Origin: Hymenobacter jeollabukensis
Lineage (GTDB): Bacteria > Bacteroidota > Bacteroidia > Cytophagales > Hymenobacteraceae
Reading direction: 5' to 3'
Length of the DNA: 64,000 nt
Assembly: GCF_005771675.1 (NCBI RefSeq)
Contig: NZ_VAJM01000001.1
Span: forward strand, 372,001-436,000
The notes beneath the pieces are model-generated. The model saw nothing but the letters and a program-made list of their open reading frames with translations. It searched no databases and was not told the DNA's origin. Shown here piece by piece: positions 8,041 to 16,148 of this stretch. Every line of letters begins with the position of its first letter. Position 1 is the first letter of the stretch. The position numbers were made by a program, and so were the translations under genes.

Positions 8041-8958
8041 GTGAACATCGAGGAATACATCGAATCGGGTCAACTAGAGCTGTACGCGCTGCAGCAGCTT
8101 TCCCCGGCCGAAGCGGCCGAGGTGGAGCGGCTGGCGGCCGAACACCCGCCCATCCGGGCTGAACTCATCAACGTACAGCGGGCCCTGGGCCTCTACGCCG
8201 AAGCCCACGCCGTGACCCCGCCCGCCGCCCTGCGCGAGCGGGTGCTCAGCAGCTTCCAGCAAGCCGTTAATCAAGCCGCCTCAGCCGCCGAACCCTCCGC
8301 GCCGACCGAAACGTCCGCTCCTTATGTAGTGCCAAGTGTGGCGCCCACCGCCCCGGCTCCCCGCTACGAGGCCGCGCCGGCCCCCGAAGCCGTGGTGCGC
8401 AGCCTGCCCGCCGAATCTACCGGCAGCGGCTTCCGCTGGCTGGCCATTGCCGCTTCGGTGGCGCTGCTGCTGAGCCTGGGGGCCAACTGGCTGTTCTACA
8501 GCCGCTGGCAGCAGTCGGAAAACCAACTGGTGCTGGCCCAGGCCGAGCAGGCCCGCTACGCGGCTACCACCCAGGCCGTGCAGAAAAGCCTGGCCGCGCG
8601 TACCCAGGAAATCGGGGTGCTGCGCGACGAGCAGTTCCGCATGGTGGTGATGACCGGTACGGCCCAGGCCCCCGGCGCCCGCGCCCGGGTGATGTACAAC
8701 CCCGTCAGCCGCCGCGTATACGTGGACGTGAAGAACCTGCCCGCCGCTCCCAGCGGCAAGCAGTACCAGCTATGGGCCCTCGACAAGGGCAAGCCCGTCG
8801 ACGCCGGCATGCTGGCCCAGACCACCGCTGTTGGCGACAGTCTGCAGCGCATGAAGGACGTGGCCAGCGCCCAGGCCTTTGCCGTGACGCTGGAAGACGC
8901 CGGCGGCCACCCCACCCCCACCATGGCCGCCCTCACGGTGATGGGCCAGATGCTGTAA
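8041..8958 (+). CDS. RskA-like membrane anti-sigma factor
   Basis: 305 residues from GTG 8041. An N-terminal helical sigma-binding part (residues 1-75, no HxxxCxxC zinc motif), an Ala/Pro-rich linker, one membrane segment (about 132-153, WLAIAASVALLLSLGANWLF), a short coiled coil, then the extracytoplasmic RskA C-terminal domain (about 205-305, with YQLWALDKGKPVDAG and FAVTLEDAGGHPTPT). It would hold the upstream sigma factor at the membrane and release it on an envelope signal. The spacing suggests translation coupled to the sigma gene. Confidence 0.92.
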   Translation: MNIEEYIESGQLELYALQQLSPAEAAEVERLAAEHPPIRAELINVQRALGLYAEAHAVTPPAALRERVLSSFQQAVNQAASAAEPSAPTETSAPYVVPSVAPTAPAPRYEAAPAPEAVVRSLPAESTGSGFRWLAIAASVALLLSLGANWLFYSRWQQSENQLVLAQAEQARYAATTQAVQKSLAARTQEIGVLRDEQFRMVVMTGTAQAPGARARVMYNPVSRRVYVDVKNLPAAPSGKQYQLWALDKGKPVDAGMLAQTTAVGDSLQRMKDVASAQAFAVTLEDAGGHPTPTMAALTVMGQML

Positions 8959-8985
8959 GTACTTTTTCCCTAATGCCGAATGCCC

Positions 8986-9022
8986 AAAGCCGGGCCGCTG
9001 ACGTCAGCGGCCCGGCTTTTTT
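8986..9022. terminator. Rho-independent terminator between convergent genes
   Basis: A perfect stem, AAAGCCGGGCCGCTGAC against GTCAGCGGCCCGGCTTT, is followed by a T run. It lies between the anti-sigma gene and the convergent von Willebrand gene. Confidence 0.95.
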
Positions 9023-9040
9023 GTGGGCGGTAGCGCGGGC

Positions 9041-10687
9041 TCAACGCTGAGCGGTTTCGCCTTGCAGCATCGCCGCCTGTTGCACCAGCTGCCGGAACTC
9101 GGCGCGGGTGCCGTCGGCATCGGGGCCAGTGGCGCGGCTGGTCAGCTCCTGGGTGCTGGCCCAGCTGGCCGTGCCGCGGTACTGCGAGCCGCGCAGCAGC
9201 AGGCCGAACTGCGCCACGGCCGCGGCCCAGCGCAGGTTGTCGGAGGCCCGGACAATGGGCTCGTCGAGACGGGCGCCGCGCACGGGCAGGGTGAGCAGGC
9301 GGCTGGGGCTGCCCTGCGGTTCCTGGTAGCGCAGCTTCACGGTGAGCAGCTCCGGGCTGCTGCCCGCCGCGTAGGTGGCGGCCGTGGCCTGGTACTTCAG
9401 CGGATCGACGGCGGGGCTGGCAGCGGCGGTGGGGGACCCGGTGGGTACGATTTCGTAGAGGGCCGTGACCTGCTGGCCCGCGCCCAACTCGCCGGCGTCT
9501 TTGCGGTCATCGTTGAAGTCTTCGGCGGCCAGCAGGCGGTTTTCGTAGCCCAGCAGGCGGTACTCGCGCACCAGGGCGGGGTTGAACTCGACCTGCACTT
9601 TCACGTCCTTGGCCAGGGTGAAGAGCGTGCCGCCGAACTGCTGCACCAGCACCCGCCGGGCCTCGCCCAGCTGGTCGATGTAGGCGTAGTTGCCGTTACC
9701 CTTGTCGGCCAGCAGCTCCATCTGGCTGTCTTGCAGGTTGCCCTGCCCGAAGCCCAGCACCGACAAAAACACTCCCGACTCCCGCTCCCGGGTAATCAGC
9801 CGCTCCATGTCGGCGTCGCTCTGCTCGCCCACGTTGAAGTCGCCGTCGGTGGCCAGGATGACGCGGTTATTGCCGCCGGGCTGCCGGTGCTGCCGCGCCA
9901 CCTCGTAGGCCAGGCGCAGCCCCTCGCCGCCCGCCGTCGAGCCGCCGGCTTCGAGCTTATCCAGGGCACCCAGGATGGTTTCCCGCTCGGTGCCCGAAGT
10001 GGGCGGCAGCACCAGCCCGGCGGCCCCGGCGTACACCACGATGCTCACGTAGTCCTGGGGCCGCAGCCGCTCGCGCACCAGCAGCCGCAGCGACTCTTTC
10101 AGCAGCGGTAGCTTGTCGGGGTCGTTCATCGAGCCCGACACGTCGAGCAGAAACACCAGATTGGCCGGCGGCAGGTTTTCGGAGGCAACGTCCTTGCCCT
10201 GCACGCCCACCAGCACCAGCTGGTGGGCGGGGTTCCAGGGGCAGGCGGCCACCTCGGCATTCAGCGAGGCGGGGCCGCTGCCGGGCTGCGGGTACTGGCA
10301 GGGAAAGTAATTCACCAGCTCCTCCAGCCGCACCGCGTCGGGCGGGGGCAGCTGGCGGTTTTGCAGCAGAAAGCGGCGCACGTTGGCGTATGAAGCCCGG
10401 TCTACGTCGATGGCGAAGGTGCTGAGCGGGTTGCGCCGGGCGTCGAGAAACGGGTTTTCGTGGATGACGGCGTAATTCTCGCGGCGGGCCGGGGCCGTGT
10501 CGGCCGCGCCAGGCACGGGCTGATTGGCCACCGGCTCCGGTGCCATTGCGGCATCCGTGGTGGTTTCAACCAGCTCGGGCTGGGCCCCGGCTTTCAGGTT
10601 TTCGGTGGAGTATTGCTGGCTGCAGGCCGACAAGAGCGCAGCCGCCAGCAGCAGCCCCCGCAGGGGCCGCAAGCGGATAATCGTCAT
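9041..10687 (-). CDS. von Willebrand factor type A lipoprotein (YfbK-like)
   Basis: 548 residues from ATG at 10685-10687, giving signal peptide MTIIRLRPLRGLLLAAALLSAC with lipobox Cys22. The N-terminal vWF_A segment (ENPFLDARRNPLSTFAIDVDRASYANVRRF, shared with YfbK) precedes the vWA domain. The MIDAS residues are visible in LDVSGSMND and ATDGDFNVG. The C-terminal part, including ALYEIVP and LRYQEP, fits DUF3520. Likely an envelope metal-ion-dependent adhesion or scaffold protein; the binding partner is unknown. Confidence 0.9.
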   Translation of the reverse strand: MTIIRLRPLRGLLLAAALLSACSQQYSTENLKAGAQPELVETTTDAAMAPEPVANQPVPGAADTAPARRENYAVIHENPFLDARRNPLSTFAIDVDRASYANVRRFLLQNRQLPPPDAVRLEELVNYFPCQYPQPGSGPASLNAEVAACPWNPAHQLVLVGVQGKDVASENLPPANLVFLLDVSGSMNDPDKLPLLKESLRLLVRERLRPQDYVSIVVYAGAAGLVLPPTSGTERETILGALDKLEAGGSTAGGEGLRLAYEVARQHRQPGGNNRVILATDGDFNVGEQSDADMERLITRERESGVFLSVLGFGQGNLQDSQMELLADKGNGNYAYIDQLGEARRVLVQQFGGTLFTLAKDVKVQVEFNPALVREYRLLGYENRLLAAEDFNDDRKDAGELGAGQQVTALYEIVPTGSPTAAASPAVDPLKYQATAATYAAGSSPELLTVKLRYQEPQGSPSRLLTLPVRGARLDEPIVRASDNLRWAAAVAQFGLLLRGSQYRGTASWASTQELTSRATGPDADGTRAEFRQLVQQAAMLQGETAQR

Positions 10688-11026
10688 GGCAGGAAAAGGC
10701 TTAGGTGGACTGGAAACGCCCCGGTCTAGGCGCACCGGCTACCCGCCCCGCCGCAATTCGCGACCTGCGGGGGGCGGCGCTGCGGCCCGGGTTTTCTTCG
10801 CGACGAAAACCCGCAACTGCAGCACCGGCGCGGCCAGCGGCGCAAGGGCGCCGGGCCGGGTGTGAAGCCTCCGGCGCCAGTAGCGCCGGGGTTCTGTACA
10901 TACCGGCGAGGCGGGGGAAGTAACCCGGCAAACGGCGCTTTTTCCTCCCGCTATTTTGCCGCAGCCCGTGCTGCCAATCCCCATAGACCGCGAAACCAGC
11001 CGCCACGCCTGCGTATCTTGCGCCCC
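10688..11026. other. Divergent intergenic region with small palindromes
   Basis: No convincing gene in 339 bases. It holds two hairpins: GGGTTTTC-TTCGCGAC-GAAAACCC at 10789-10812 and CCGGCGC-CAGTA-GCGCCGG near 10871-10889. A TATCTTGC element at 11014-11021 could be the -7 box of the downstream gene. The first hairpin lacks a T run in either direction, so it may be an operator rather than a terminator. Confidence 0.5.
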
Positions 11027-12433
11027 GTGCTGCTCCGTACTTCCCTGCTTCTGCTGCTGACGGCCTGGAGTCTGTCCTGGCCCCCTGCCTGCTCCCGCCA
11101 GCGCGGCCCGGCCGCCGTGCCGCCCCCGGCCACCGCCGCCACGCCCCTGCCCTGGCTGGATTCCTTGCTGACCACCACGCCCGGCCTGCGTCGCCACGCC
11201 GTGGGCCTCAGCCTGGCCTACGCCGACAGCGCCCGGCCCTTTTACGCCTACCACGCCGACCAGTACTTCGTGCCGGCCAGCACCCTGAAGCTGCTTAGCT
11301 TCTACGCGGCCCGGCACCTGCTCGGCGACACGCTACCCAGCCTGCGCTACTTCTCCCGCCACGATACCCTCTACTTCCAGGGCACCGGCGACCCGACCTT
11401 CCTCCACCCCGACGTGCCCTCGCGCCGGGCCTACGCCTTCCTGGCTACCCGCCCCGAGCGCGTACTGGCCTACTGCGAGCTGCCCACCGCCCCCGCCTAC
11501 GGCCCCGGCTGGGCCTGGGACGACTACCGCTACTACTTCCAGGCCGAGCGCGGCGCCTTCCCGCTCTACGGCCATACAGTGCGTTTTTATTACTCGCCCG
11601 CCGTGCCCGCGCTGCGCCGCCGCCCCGGCCGCCCGGCCCGGCTGCAGGTGCGCCCCCGCGTCTTTGCGCCACTCACCGCGCTGGCCCCCGCCCCGGAGCC
11701 CGGCCCGGCCCAGGGTCACGTGCGCCGCGCCCAGCTCGACAACCGCTTCGTGGCCCTGCCCGCGCCGCGCCGCTGGGTCGACGAGGTCCCCTACCGCACC
11801 AGCCGCACCCTGCTGCTGCGCCTGCTCGGCGACACGCTGCGCCGCCGGGTGGTGGCTGCTCCCTGGCGCCCCCACCCCGGCCGCGGCGACACCATCCGCA
11901 CCCTGCCGGGCCTGCCCGCCGACACGCTCTACCGCCGCATGCTGCGCGTGAGCGACAATTTCCTGGCTGAGCAGCTGCTGCTCCTGTGCAGCACCCGGGT
12001 GGGCTACCACGACTCGCTGAGCACCGGCCGCGTCATCCGCGCGGCCCGCCGCACCAGCCTCGCCTTTTTGCCCGACGCCCCGGTGTGGGTGGATGGCTCC
12101 GGCCTCTCGCCCCTGAACCTGCTCACTCCCCGCGACCTGACCGCCCTGCTCTGCCGCCTGCACGCCGAGATGCCCGAGCACCGCCTGCTGAGCCTGCTGG
12201 CGGCCGGCGGCGGCCCCGGCACCCTGCGTCGCCGCTACGCCGACGCCCACGGCCCCTGGCTCTGGGCCAAAACCGGCACCCTGCGCCACGACCTCAACCT
12301 CTGCGGCTACCTGCGCACCCGCTCGGGCCGGCTCGTCGCCTTTGCCTTCCTCAACAACAACCACGCGGCCAGCAGCTGGGCCGTGCGCAACGAGGTGGAG
12401 CGCGTGTTGGGCCAGGTGCGCCGGCGGCTGTAA
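11027..12433 (+). CDS. PBP4-type D-alanyl-D-alanine carboxypeptidase/endopeptidase (S13)
   Basis: About 468 residues; GTG 11027 is preferred (MLLRTSLLLLLTAWSL signal), with TTG 11018 possible. The three serine-penicillin-binding motifs are present: SxxK in PASTLKLLSF, SxN as SDN in RVSDNFLAEQ, and KTG in WAKTGTLRHDL. This is the S13/DacB architecture, acting on peptidoglycan cross-links outside the cytoplasmic membrane. GC content is very high even for this window. A TATCTTGC promoter-like element lies just before the start. Confidence 0.9.
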   Translation: MLLRTSLLLLLTAWSLSWPPACSRQRGPAAVPPPATAATPLPWLDSLLTTTPGLRRHAVGLSLAYADSARPFYAYHADQYFVPASTLKLLSFYAARHLLGDTLPSLRYFSRHDTLYFQGTGDPTFLHPDVPSRRAYAFLATRPERVLAYCELPTAPAYGPGWAWDDYRYYFQAERGAFPLYGHTVRFYYSPAVPALRRRPGRPARLQVRPRVFAPLTALAPAPEPGPAQGHVRRAQLDNRFVALPAPRRWVDEVPYRTSRTLLLRLLGDTLRRRVVAAPWRPHPGRGDTIRTLPGLPADTLYRRMLRVSDNFLAEQLLLLCSTRVGYHDSLSTGRVIRAARRTSLAFLPDAPVWVDGSGLSPLNLLTPRDLTALLCRLHAEMPEHRLLSLLAAGGGPGTLRRRYADAHGPWLWAKTGTLRHDLNLCGYLRTRSGRLVAFAFLNNNHAASSWAVRNEVERVLGQVRRRL

Positions 12434-12740
12434 GGGGGTAGTCGGTAGTCGGTATGCAGTAGTCAGTAGTCAGACCGGCACGGCCCACTGCAGTGCGGGC
12501 TTGGCGCCGGGCTTCGGCTCAGTCCACGGCGGCGGGCACTAAATGCGGTGAACGGTTCGCCCGACTGCGGGCACTGGCCCGCGCCACAGTTGCCGGCCGC
12601 TTCGTCCTGCTCATGCTTGCCACCTGGGCTTGCTATTCCCAGCCGCTGCCAGCAATTCTCCCGCAGTACCCGGTGGCTGCGCATTACACCTATTATCACT
12701 GCCCTATATTTAGCTCCTCTTTCTCTCAACTGCCCTTCGT
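12434..12740. other. Intergenic region with heptamer array and promoter-like element
   Basis: 307 bases without a supported gene. It contains the heptamer array at 12438-12473 and a TATATTTAGC sequence at 12705-12714. The same ten bases occur at 39128-39137 before the DUF4290 gene, which suggests a shared promoter type. Confidence 0.5.
12438..12473 (+). repeat. GTAGTCR heptamer tandem array (5 units)
   Basis: Five exact 7-nt units in a row: GTAGTCG, GTAGTCG, GTATGCA, GTAGTCA, GTAGTCA. It starts four bases after the PBP4-type gene's stop codon. No inverted partner array was found. Confidence 0.9.
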
Positions 12741-13883
12741 ATGCCCCGCTTCTTTGCCTGCCTGCGCGTCGGTGCCCTGGCCCTGTTGCCCCTGGCCGCC
12801 GCCGCCCAGTACCCCGCTTCCCTCGTGGAAGTCAAAACCACCGACGCCACGCCGGCCACGCGCCTGCAGCTGCAGACCACCGGCGGCCTCTACCTCGGCG
12901 GCGACTACGACGGGGACCCCAGCGGCCTTGGCGTCCCGCTGGAAGGCAGCGGCACCCGCCTGATCTGGTACCCCGGCAAAGGCGCCTTCCGCGCCGGGGG
13001 CATCGACGGCACCCAGTGGGACGCGGCCAACATCGGCAGCTACTCCACCGCTGCCGGCTTCAACTGCCGGGCCTTTGGCGAATACTCTACCGCCTTCGGC
13101 AAGGACGTGACGGCCGCCCAGTTCGGTTCCGTTGCCGCGGGCGAATACGCCGTCGCGTCGGGCGCCACCTCGGTGGCCCTGGGCTACGACGCGCACACCA
13201 ACGCCCGGCAGGGCTCCTTCGTCTTCGCCGACCGCTCCGTGGTGCACGATAACGGCGGCTCCAACAACAATGCCTTCCGGGCCGGCGTCAACCACTTGGC
13301 CAACTGGCGGGTGTCGGGCGGCTTCCGCGTCTTTACCAGCAGCAACCTGACCACCGGCGTCACCTTCCAGTCGGGTACGGTTACCAACAACTGGGGCCAG
13401 AACAACGCGGTCATCTCCACCTCCACCGGGGCCTACCTGAGCACCAGCGGCGTGTGGACCAATACCTCCGACCGCCACAGGAAGCACCGCTTCGAGGCCG
13501 TGTCGGGCGAGGACGTGCTGCGCCGCCTGCGCCGGCTGCCCATCACCCGCTGGAGCTACAAGCAGGAAACCGGCCCGGTGCGCCACCTCGGCCCCATGGC
13601 CCAGGACTTCTACCGCGCCTTCCAGCTCGGCCCCGACAGCATCAGCATCGGTACCGTGGACGCCGACGGCGTAGCCCTGGCCGGTGTGCAGGCCCTCGAC
13701 GCCCGCACCCGCGCCCTGCAAGTCGAAAACGAGCGGCTGCGCGCCCGCCTCACCGCCTTGGAGCAAGTGGCCATTGCCCCCAGCACTGCCGGCCTGCCGC
13801 TGAACCTGAATACCATCCTGCTGACCCTCGGCACCGGTCTGCTGGCCCTGCTGCTGCTGCGCCGCCGCCCCGCCACCCGGTAA
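12741..13883 (+). CDS. Surface fibre protein with YadA-like head and S74 self-cleaving chaperone domain
   Basis: 380 residues. A signal peptide (1-22) is followed by a beta-rich stalk and YadA-type head repeats (about 99-155: GSYSTAAGFNCRAFGEYSTAFG, SVALGYDAHT). The S74 intramolecular chaperone starts at about residue 241; its cleavage motif SDRHRK places Ser243 and Lys248 five residues apart as in phage endosialidases, and RHLGPMAQDF is the second hallmark. A coiled coil (318-343) and C-terminal membrane segment (about 355-373) with RRR follow. Cleavage at Ser243 would free the trimeric head from a membrane-held chaperone. The role is unknown. Confidence 0.88.
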   Translation: MPRFFACLRVGALALLPLAAAAQYPASLVEVKTTDATPATRLQLQTTGGLYLGGDYDGDPSGLGVPLEGSGTRLIWYPGKGAFRAGGIDGTQWDAANIGSYSTAAGFNCRAFGEYSTAFGKDVTAAQFGSVAAGEYAVASGATSVALGYDAHTNARQGSFVFADRSVVHDNGGSNNNAFRAGVNHLANWRVSGGFRVFTSSNLTTGVTFQSGTVTNNWGQNNAVISTSTGAYLSTSGVWTNTSDRHRKHRFEAVSGEDVLRRLRRLPITRWSYKQETGPVRHLGPMAQDFYRAFQLGPDSISIGTVDADGVALAGVQALDARTRALQVENERLRARLTALEQVAIAPSTAGLPLNLNTILLTLGTGLLALLLLRRRPATR

Positions 13884-13954
13884 AGGCCGCCCCCGGCGCG
13901 GGCGGCGGGGCGGCGGTAGCCCCAACGGCCGGTGCCACGGACGGCCCGCTTTTC

Positions 13955-13962
13955 TATATTGC
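13955..13962 (+). promoter_or_regulatory. Putative -7 element before the nuclease gene
   Basis: TATATTGC fits the TAnnTTTG-type -7 box with one mismatch. It lies 18 bases before the nuclease ATG. Confidence 0.4.
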
Positions 13963-13980
13963 GCCCCTCCTCCGTACCCT

Positions 13981-15435
13981 ATGCGCCTGAATACCTCCCC
14001 GCTCCTGCCCGCCCTGCTGCTGACCGGCGCCCTGGCCGCCTGCTTCCAGCGCAGCCCCGACGAAGCCCACCAAGCCGCTGCCGCCGCGCCCGGCGCCGAT
14101 GCCGTGGTGCTGCAAACTGGTAAAACCCTCAGCGAAGATTTCGAAGCCGGCAGCAAGGGCTCCTACGCCGCCGCCGAAGAAACCCTGCCCTCCGGCCGCT
14201 GGCTGCTCGACGACGCCCTCATCGGCACGGCCGAGCAAGACCACAAGCACGGCCAGAAAGCCCTGCGCCTGCGCGGCAAGGGCCGCGCCCAGATGCGCTT
14301 CGACCTGCCCGCCGGCGCCGGCCGGGTGCGCGTCTTTCACGCCAGCTACGGCAAGGATGGCGCCGTGCGCTGGCAGCTCTGGGGCTCCCAGGACCGCGGC
14401 CGTAGCTGGCAGCCCGTGGGCAGCGAAATCAAGGTGGAAGGCGCCGGCCTGCCCGCTACCATCGTGGTGAACCGCCCCGGCCCGCTGCGCCTGGAAATCC
14501 GCAAGCTCGATGGCGGCGACGACCGGCTGAACATCGACGACTTCTCGGTGGAGCCCTACCAGGGCGGCACCCCGCCCGCCGTGGCCGGCAACGGCGCCAA
14601 AACGCCCGCCGCTGCCGCACCGGTTACCACCACTGCGCCGGCCACCTTGCCGCAGGGCACCGGTCCGGCGGGTCAGGACGACCCGCTCAGCCTCGGCAAC
14701 CCCAGCGGCGCCACCAGCAGCCCCGCCCAGTCGCCCAACAACTACCTGATGGTGAAGCCCCAGTACACTCTCAGTTACTCCCGCGACCGGGGCACGCCCA
14801 ACTGGGTGGTGTGGCACCTGAGCAAGGCGTGGATGGGCTCGGCCCCGCGCCAGGACGACTTTCGCCCCGACCCGGCCCTGCCCCGCGGCTGGTACCAGGT
14901 CACGCCCCGCTCCTACTCCGGCTCGGGCTTCGACAAGGGCCACAACTGCCCCTCGGCCGACCGCAGCCTGACGCTGGACGACAACTCGGCCACCTTCCTG
15001 ATGACCAACATGATTCCGCAGGCGCCCATGAACAACCAGCGTACCTGGAATCACCTCGAAGACTACTCGCGCGACCTGGTGCAGGCCGGCAACGAAGTGT
15101 ACGTGCTGATGGGCAGCTACGGCCGCGGCGGCACCGGCTCCAACGGCCCCGCCCAAACCCTCGACAACGGCCACGTGACCGTGCCCAAGCGCGTGTGGAA
15201 GGTGCTGGTGGTGCTGCCCAACGGCTCCGGCGACCTGCAGCGCATTGCCGGCGGCCAGGCCCGCCTCATTGCCATCGACACGCCCAACGACAACAGCGTG
15301 GACCCCGACTGGGCGAAGTACCGCACTTCCGTCGACGCCATCGAAGCCGCCACCGGCCTCGACCTGCTCAGCCTGCTGCCCGTCGAGGCCCAGGCCCGGC
15401 TGGAAGCCCAGGTCGACGCCGGCCCCACGCGCTAG
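13981..15435 (+). CDS. NucA-type DNA/RNA non-specific endonuclease lipoprotein
   Basis: 484 residues. Lipobox LAAC places the lipid on Cys21. Residues about 45-195 look like an extra beta-sandwich domain; a Pro/Thr/Ala linker follows; the nuclease domain spans about 255-475. The catalytic segment FDKGHNCPSADRS carries His321 (DRGH-type motif with Lys for Arg), followed by ATFLMTNMIPQAP and NNQRTWNHLE with the metal-binding Asn and Glu. These stretches and KVLVVLPNGSG...DLLSLLP closely resemble Anabaena NucA. Expected to degrade DNA and RNA outside the cell or in the periplasm with Mg2+. A NuiA-like inhibitor gene lies at 16149. Confidence 0.93.
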   Translation: MRLNTSPLLPALLLTGALAACFQRSPDEAHQAAAAAPGADAVVLQTGKTLSEDFEAGSKGSYAAAEETLPSGRWLLDDALIGTAEQDHKHGQKALRLRGKGRAQMRFDLPAGAGRVRVFHASYGKDGAVRWQLWGSQDRGRSWQPVGSEIKVEGAGLPATIVVNRPGPLRLEIRKLDGGDDRLNIDDFSVEPYQGGTPPAVAGNGAKTPAAAAPVTTTAPATLPQGTGPAGQDDPLSLGNPSGATSSPAQSPNNYLMVKPQYTLSYSRDRGTPNWVVWHLSKAWMGSAPRQDDFRPDPALPRGWYQVTPRSYSGSGFDKGHNCPSADRSLTLDDNSATFLMTNMIPQAPMNNQRTWNHLEDYSRDLVQAGNEVYVLMGSYGRGGTGSNGPAQTLDNGHVTVPKRVWKVLVVLPNGSGDLQRIAGGQARLIAIDTPNDNSVDPDWAKYRTSVDAIEAATGLDLLSLLPVEAQARLEAQVDAGPTR

Positions 15436-15459
15436 GCCCGGTTTCGGCTATACCATGAA

Positions 15460-15498
15460 CAAGCCCGCTCCGGCAGTTGCCAGAGCGGGCTTGCGCTT
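15460..15498. terminator. Terminator between nuclease and small secreted protein genes
   Basis: The stem AAGCCCGCTC against GAGCGGGCTT encloses a 12-base loop. It separates two convergent genes. Confidence 0.85.
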
Positions 15499-15518
15499 TA
15501 TTGAGCATTCAACGGCGG

Positions 15519-15929
15519 TTACTCCCGCGTGCCGCTGTCGAAACCACTGACGAGCAGCTGCCGGTCGGCGGCCGAGAGCGGGCGGTTGCTGGCCTGGGCG
15601 TACACGGCGCAGGCGCGCTCCGCCGTTTCGACGCCCAACGTTTTGGCCCGCATGCCCCAGAGCACCAAGGCGTACTGGTGGCGGTTGTACATGTTGCCGT
15701 CGTGCAGAAACATGGTCTGCTTTTTCGAGGCGAGCAGCTTCTCGAAGTCCATTTCGCCGCCGCGGCTGGCTTGCCGGACGTAGGCTTCGATGCTGGCCGG
15801 AGACGCGGCCGGCGCGGCCGCTACCGGGCCGCCGTTGGCAGTTGCCAGGGCAGTCGGCGCCGACTGGGCCCAGGAAGTGGTAGTGTGCCCCAACAGGAGC
15901 AATGAGCAAACGACTAGCAACCGTGACAT
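15519..15929 (-). CDS. Small secreted protein of unknown function
   Basis: 136 residues. A clear signal peptide (MSRLLVVCSLLLLGHTTTSWAQ, cleavage after WAQ) is followed by an Ala/Pro-rich stretch and then about 90 residues of charged helical sequence (SIEAYVRQASRGGEMDF, RHQYALVLWGMRAKTLG, ACAVYAQASNRPLSAADRQ). I do not recognise a family. It is the only gene between the nuclease and the gene holding its predicted inhibitor, transcribed on the inhibitor's strand. Confidence 0.7.
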   Translation of the reverse strand: MSRLLVVCSLLLLGHTTTSWAQSAPTALATANGGPVAAAPAASPASIEAYVRQASRGGEMDFEKLLASKKQTMFLHDGNMYNRHQYALVLWGMRAKTLGVETAERACAVYAQASNRPLSAADRQLLVSGFDSGTRE

Positions 15930-16063
15930 AAGCGTTGGGATAAGGAATGACTGAAGCTACGCAACAACGTCCGCAGCCGGTTTTAGGTGCCTGCTCACGC
16001 AACTTTCGCGCCGCATTCGATCAGCCACGACTTTCCCGCATTATCATTCCGTCATCCTCAGCC

Positions 16064-16116
16064 AAGGGGCCGCCGGCCGGCACGGCCCGTAAACCAGCGC
16101 CAACCGGCGGCCCCTT
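16064..16116. other. Stable stem-loop downstream of the HIT-NuiA gene
   Basis: Perfect 13-bp arms (AAGGGGCCGCCGG and complement) enclose a 27-base loop. Neither side has a T run, so termination is possible but not shown. Confidence 0.5.
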
Positions 16117-16148
16117 GCGCTCATGCCCGCAGGCCAGTGCCCGGCGGC

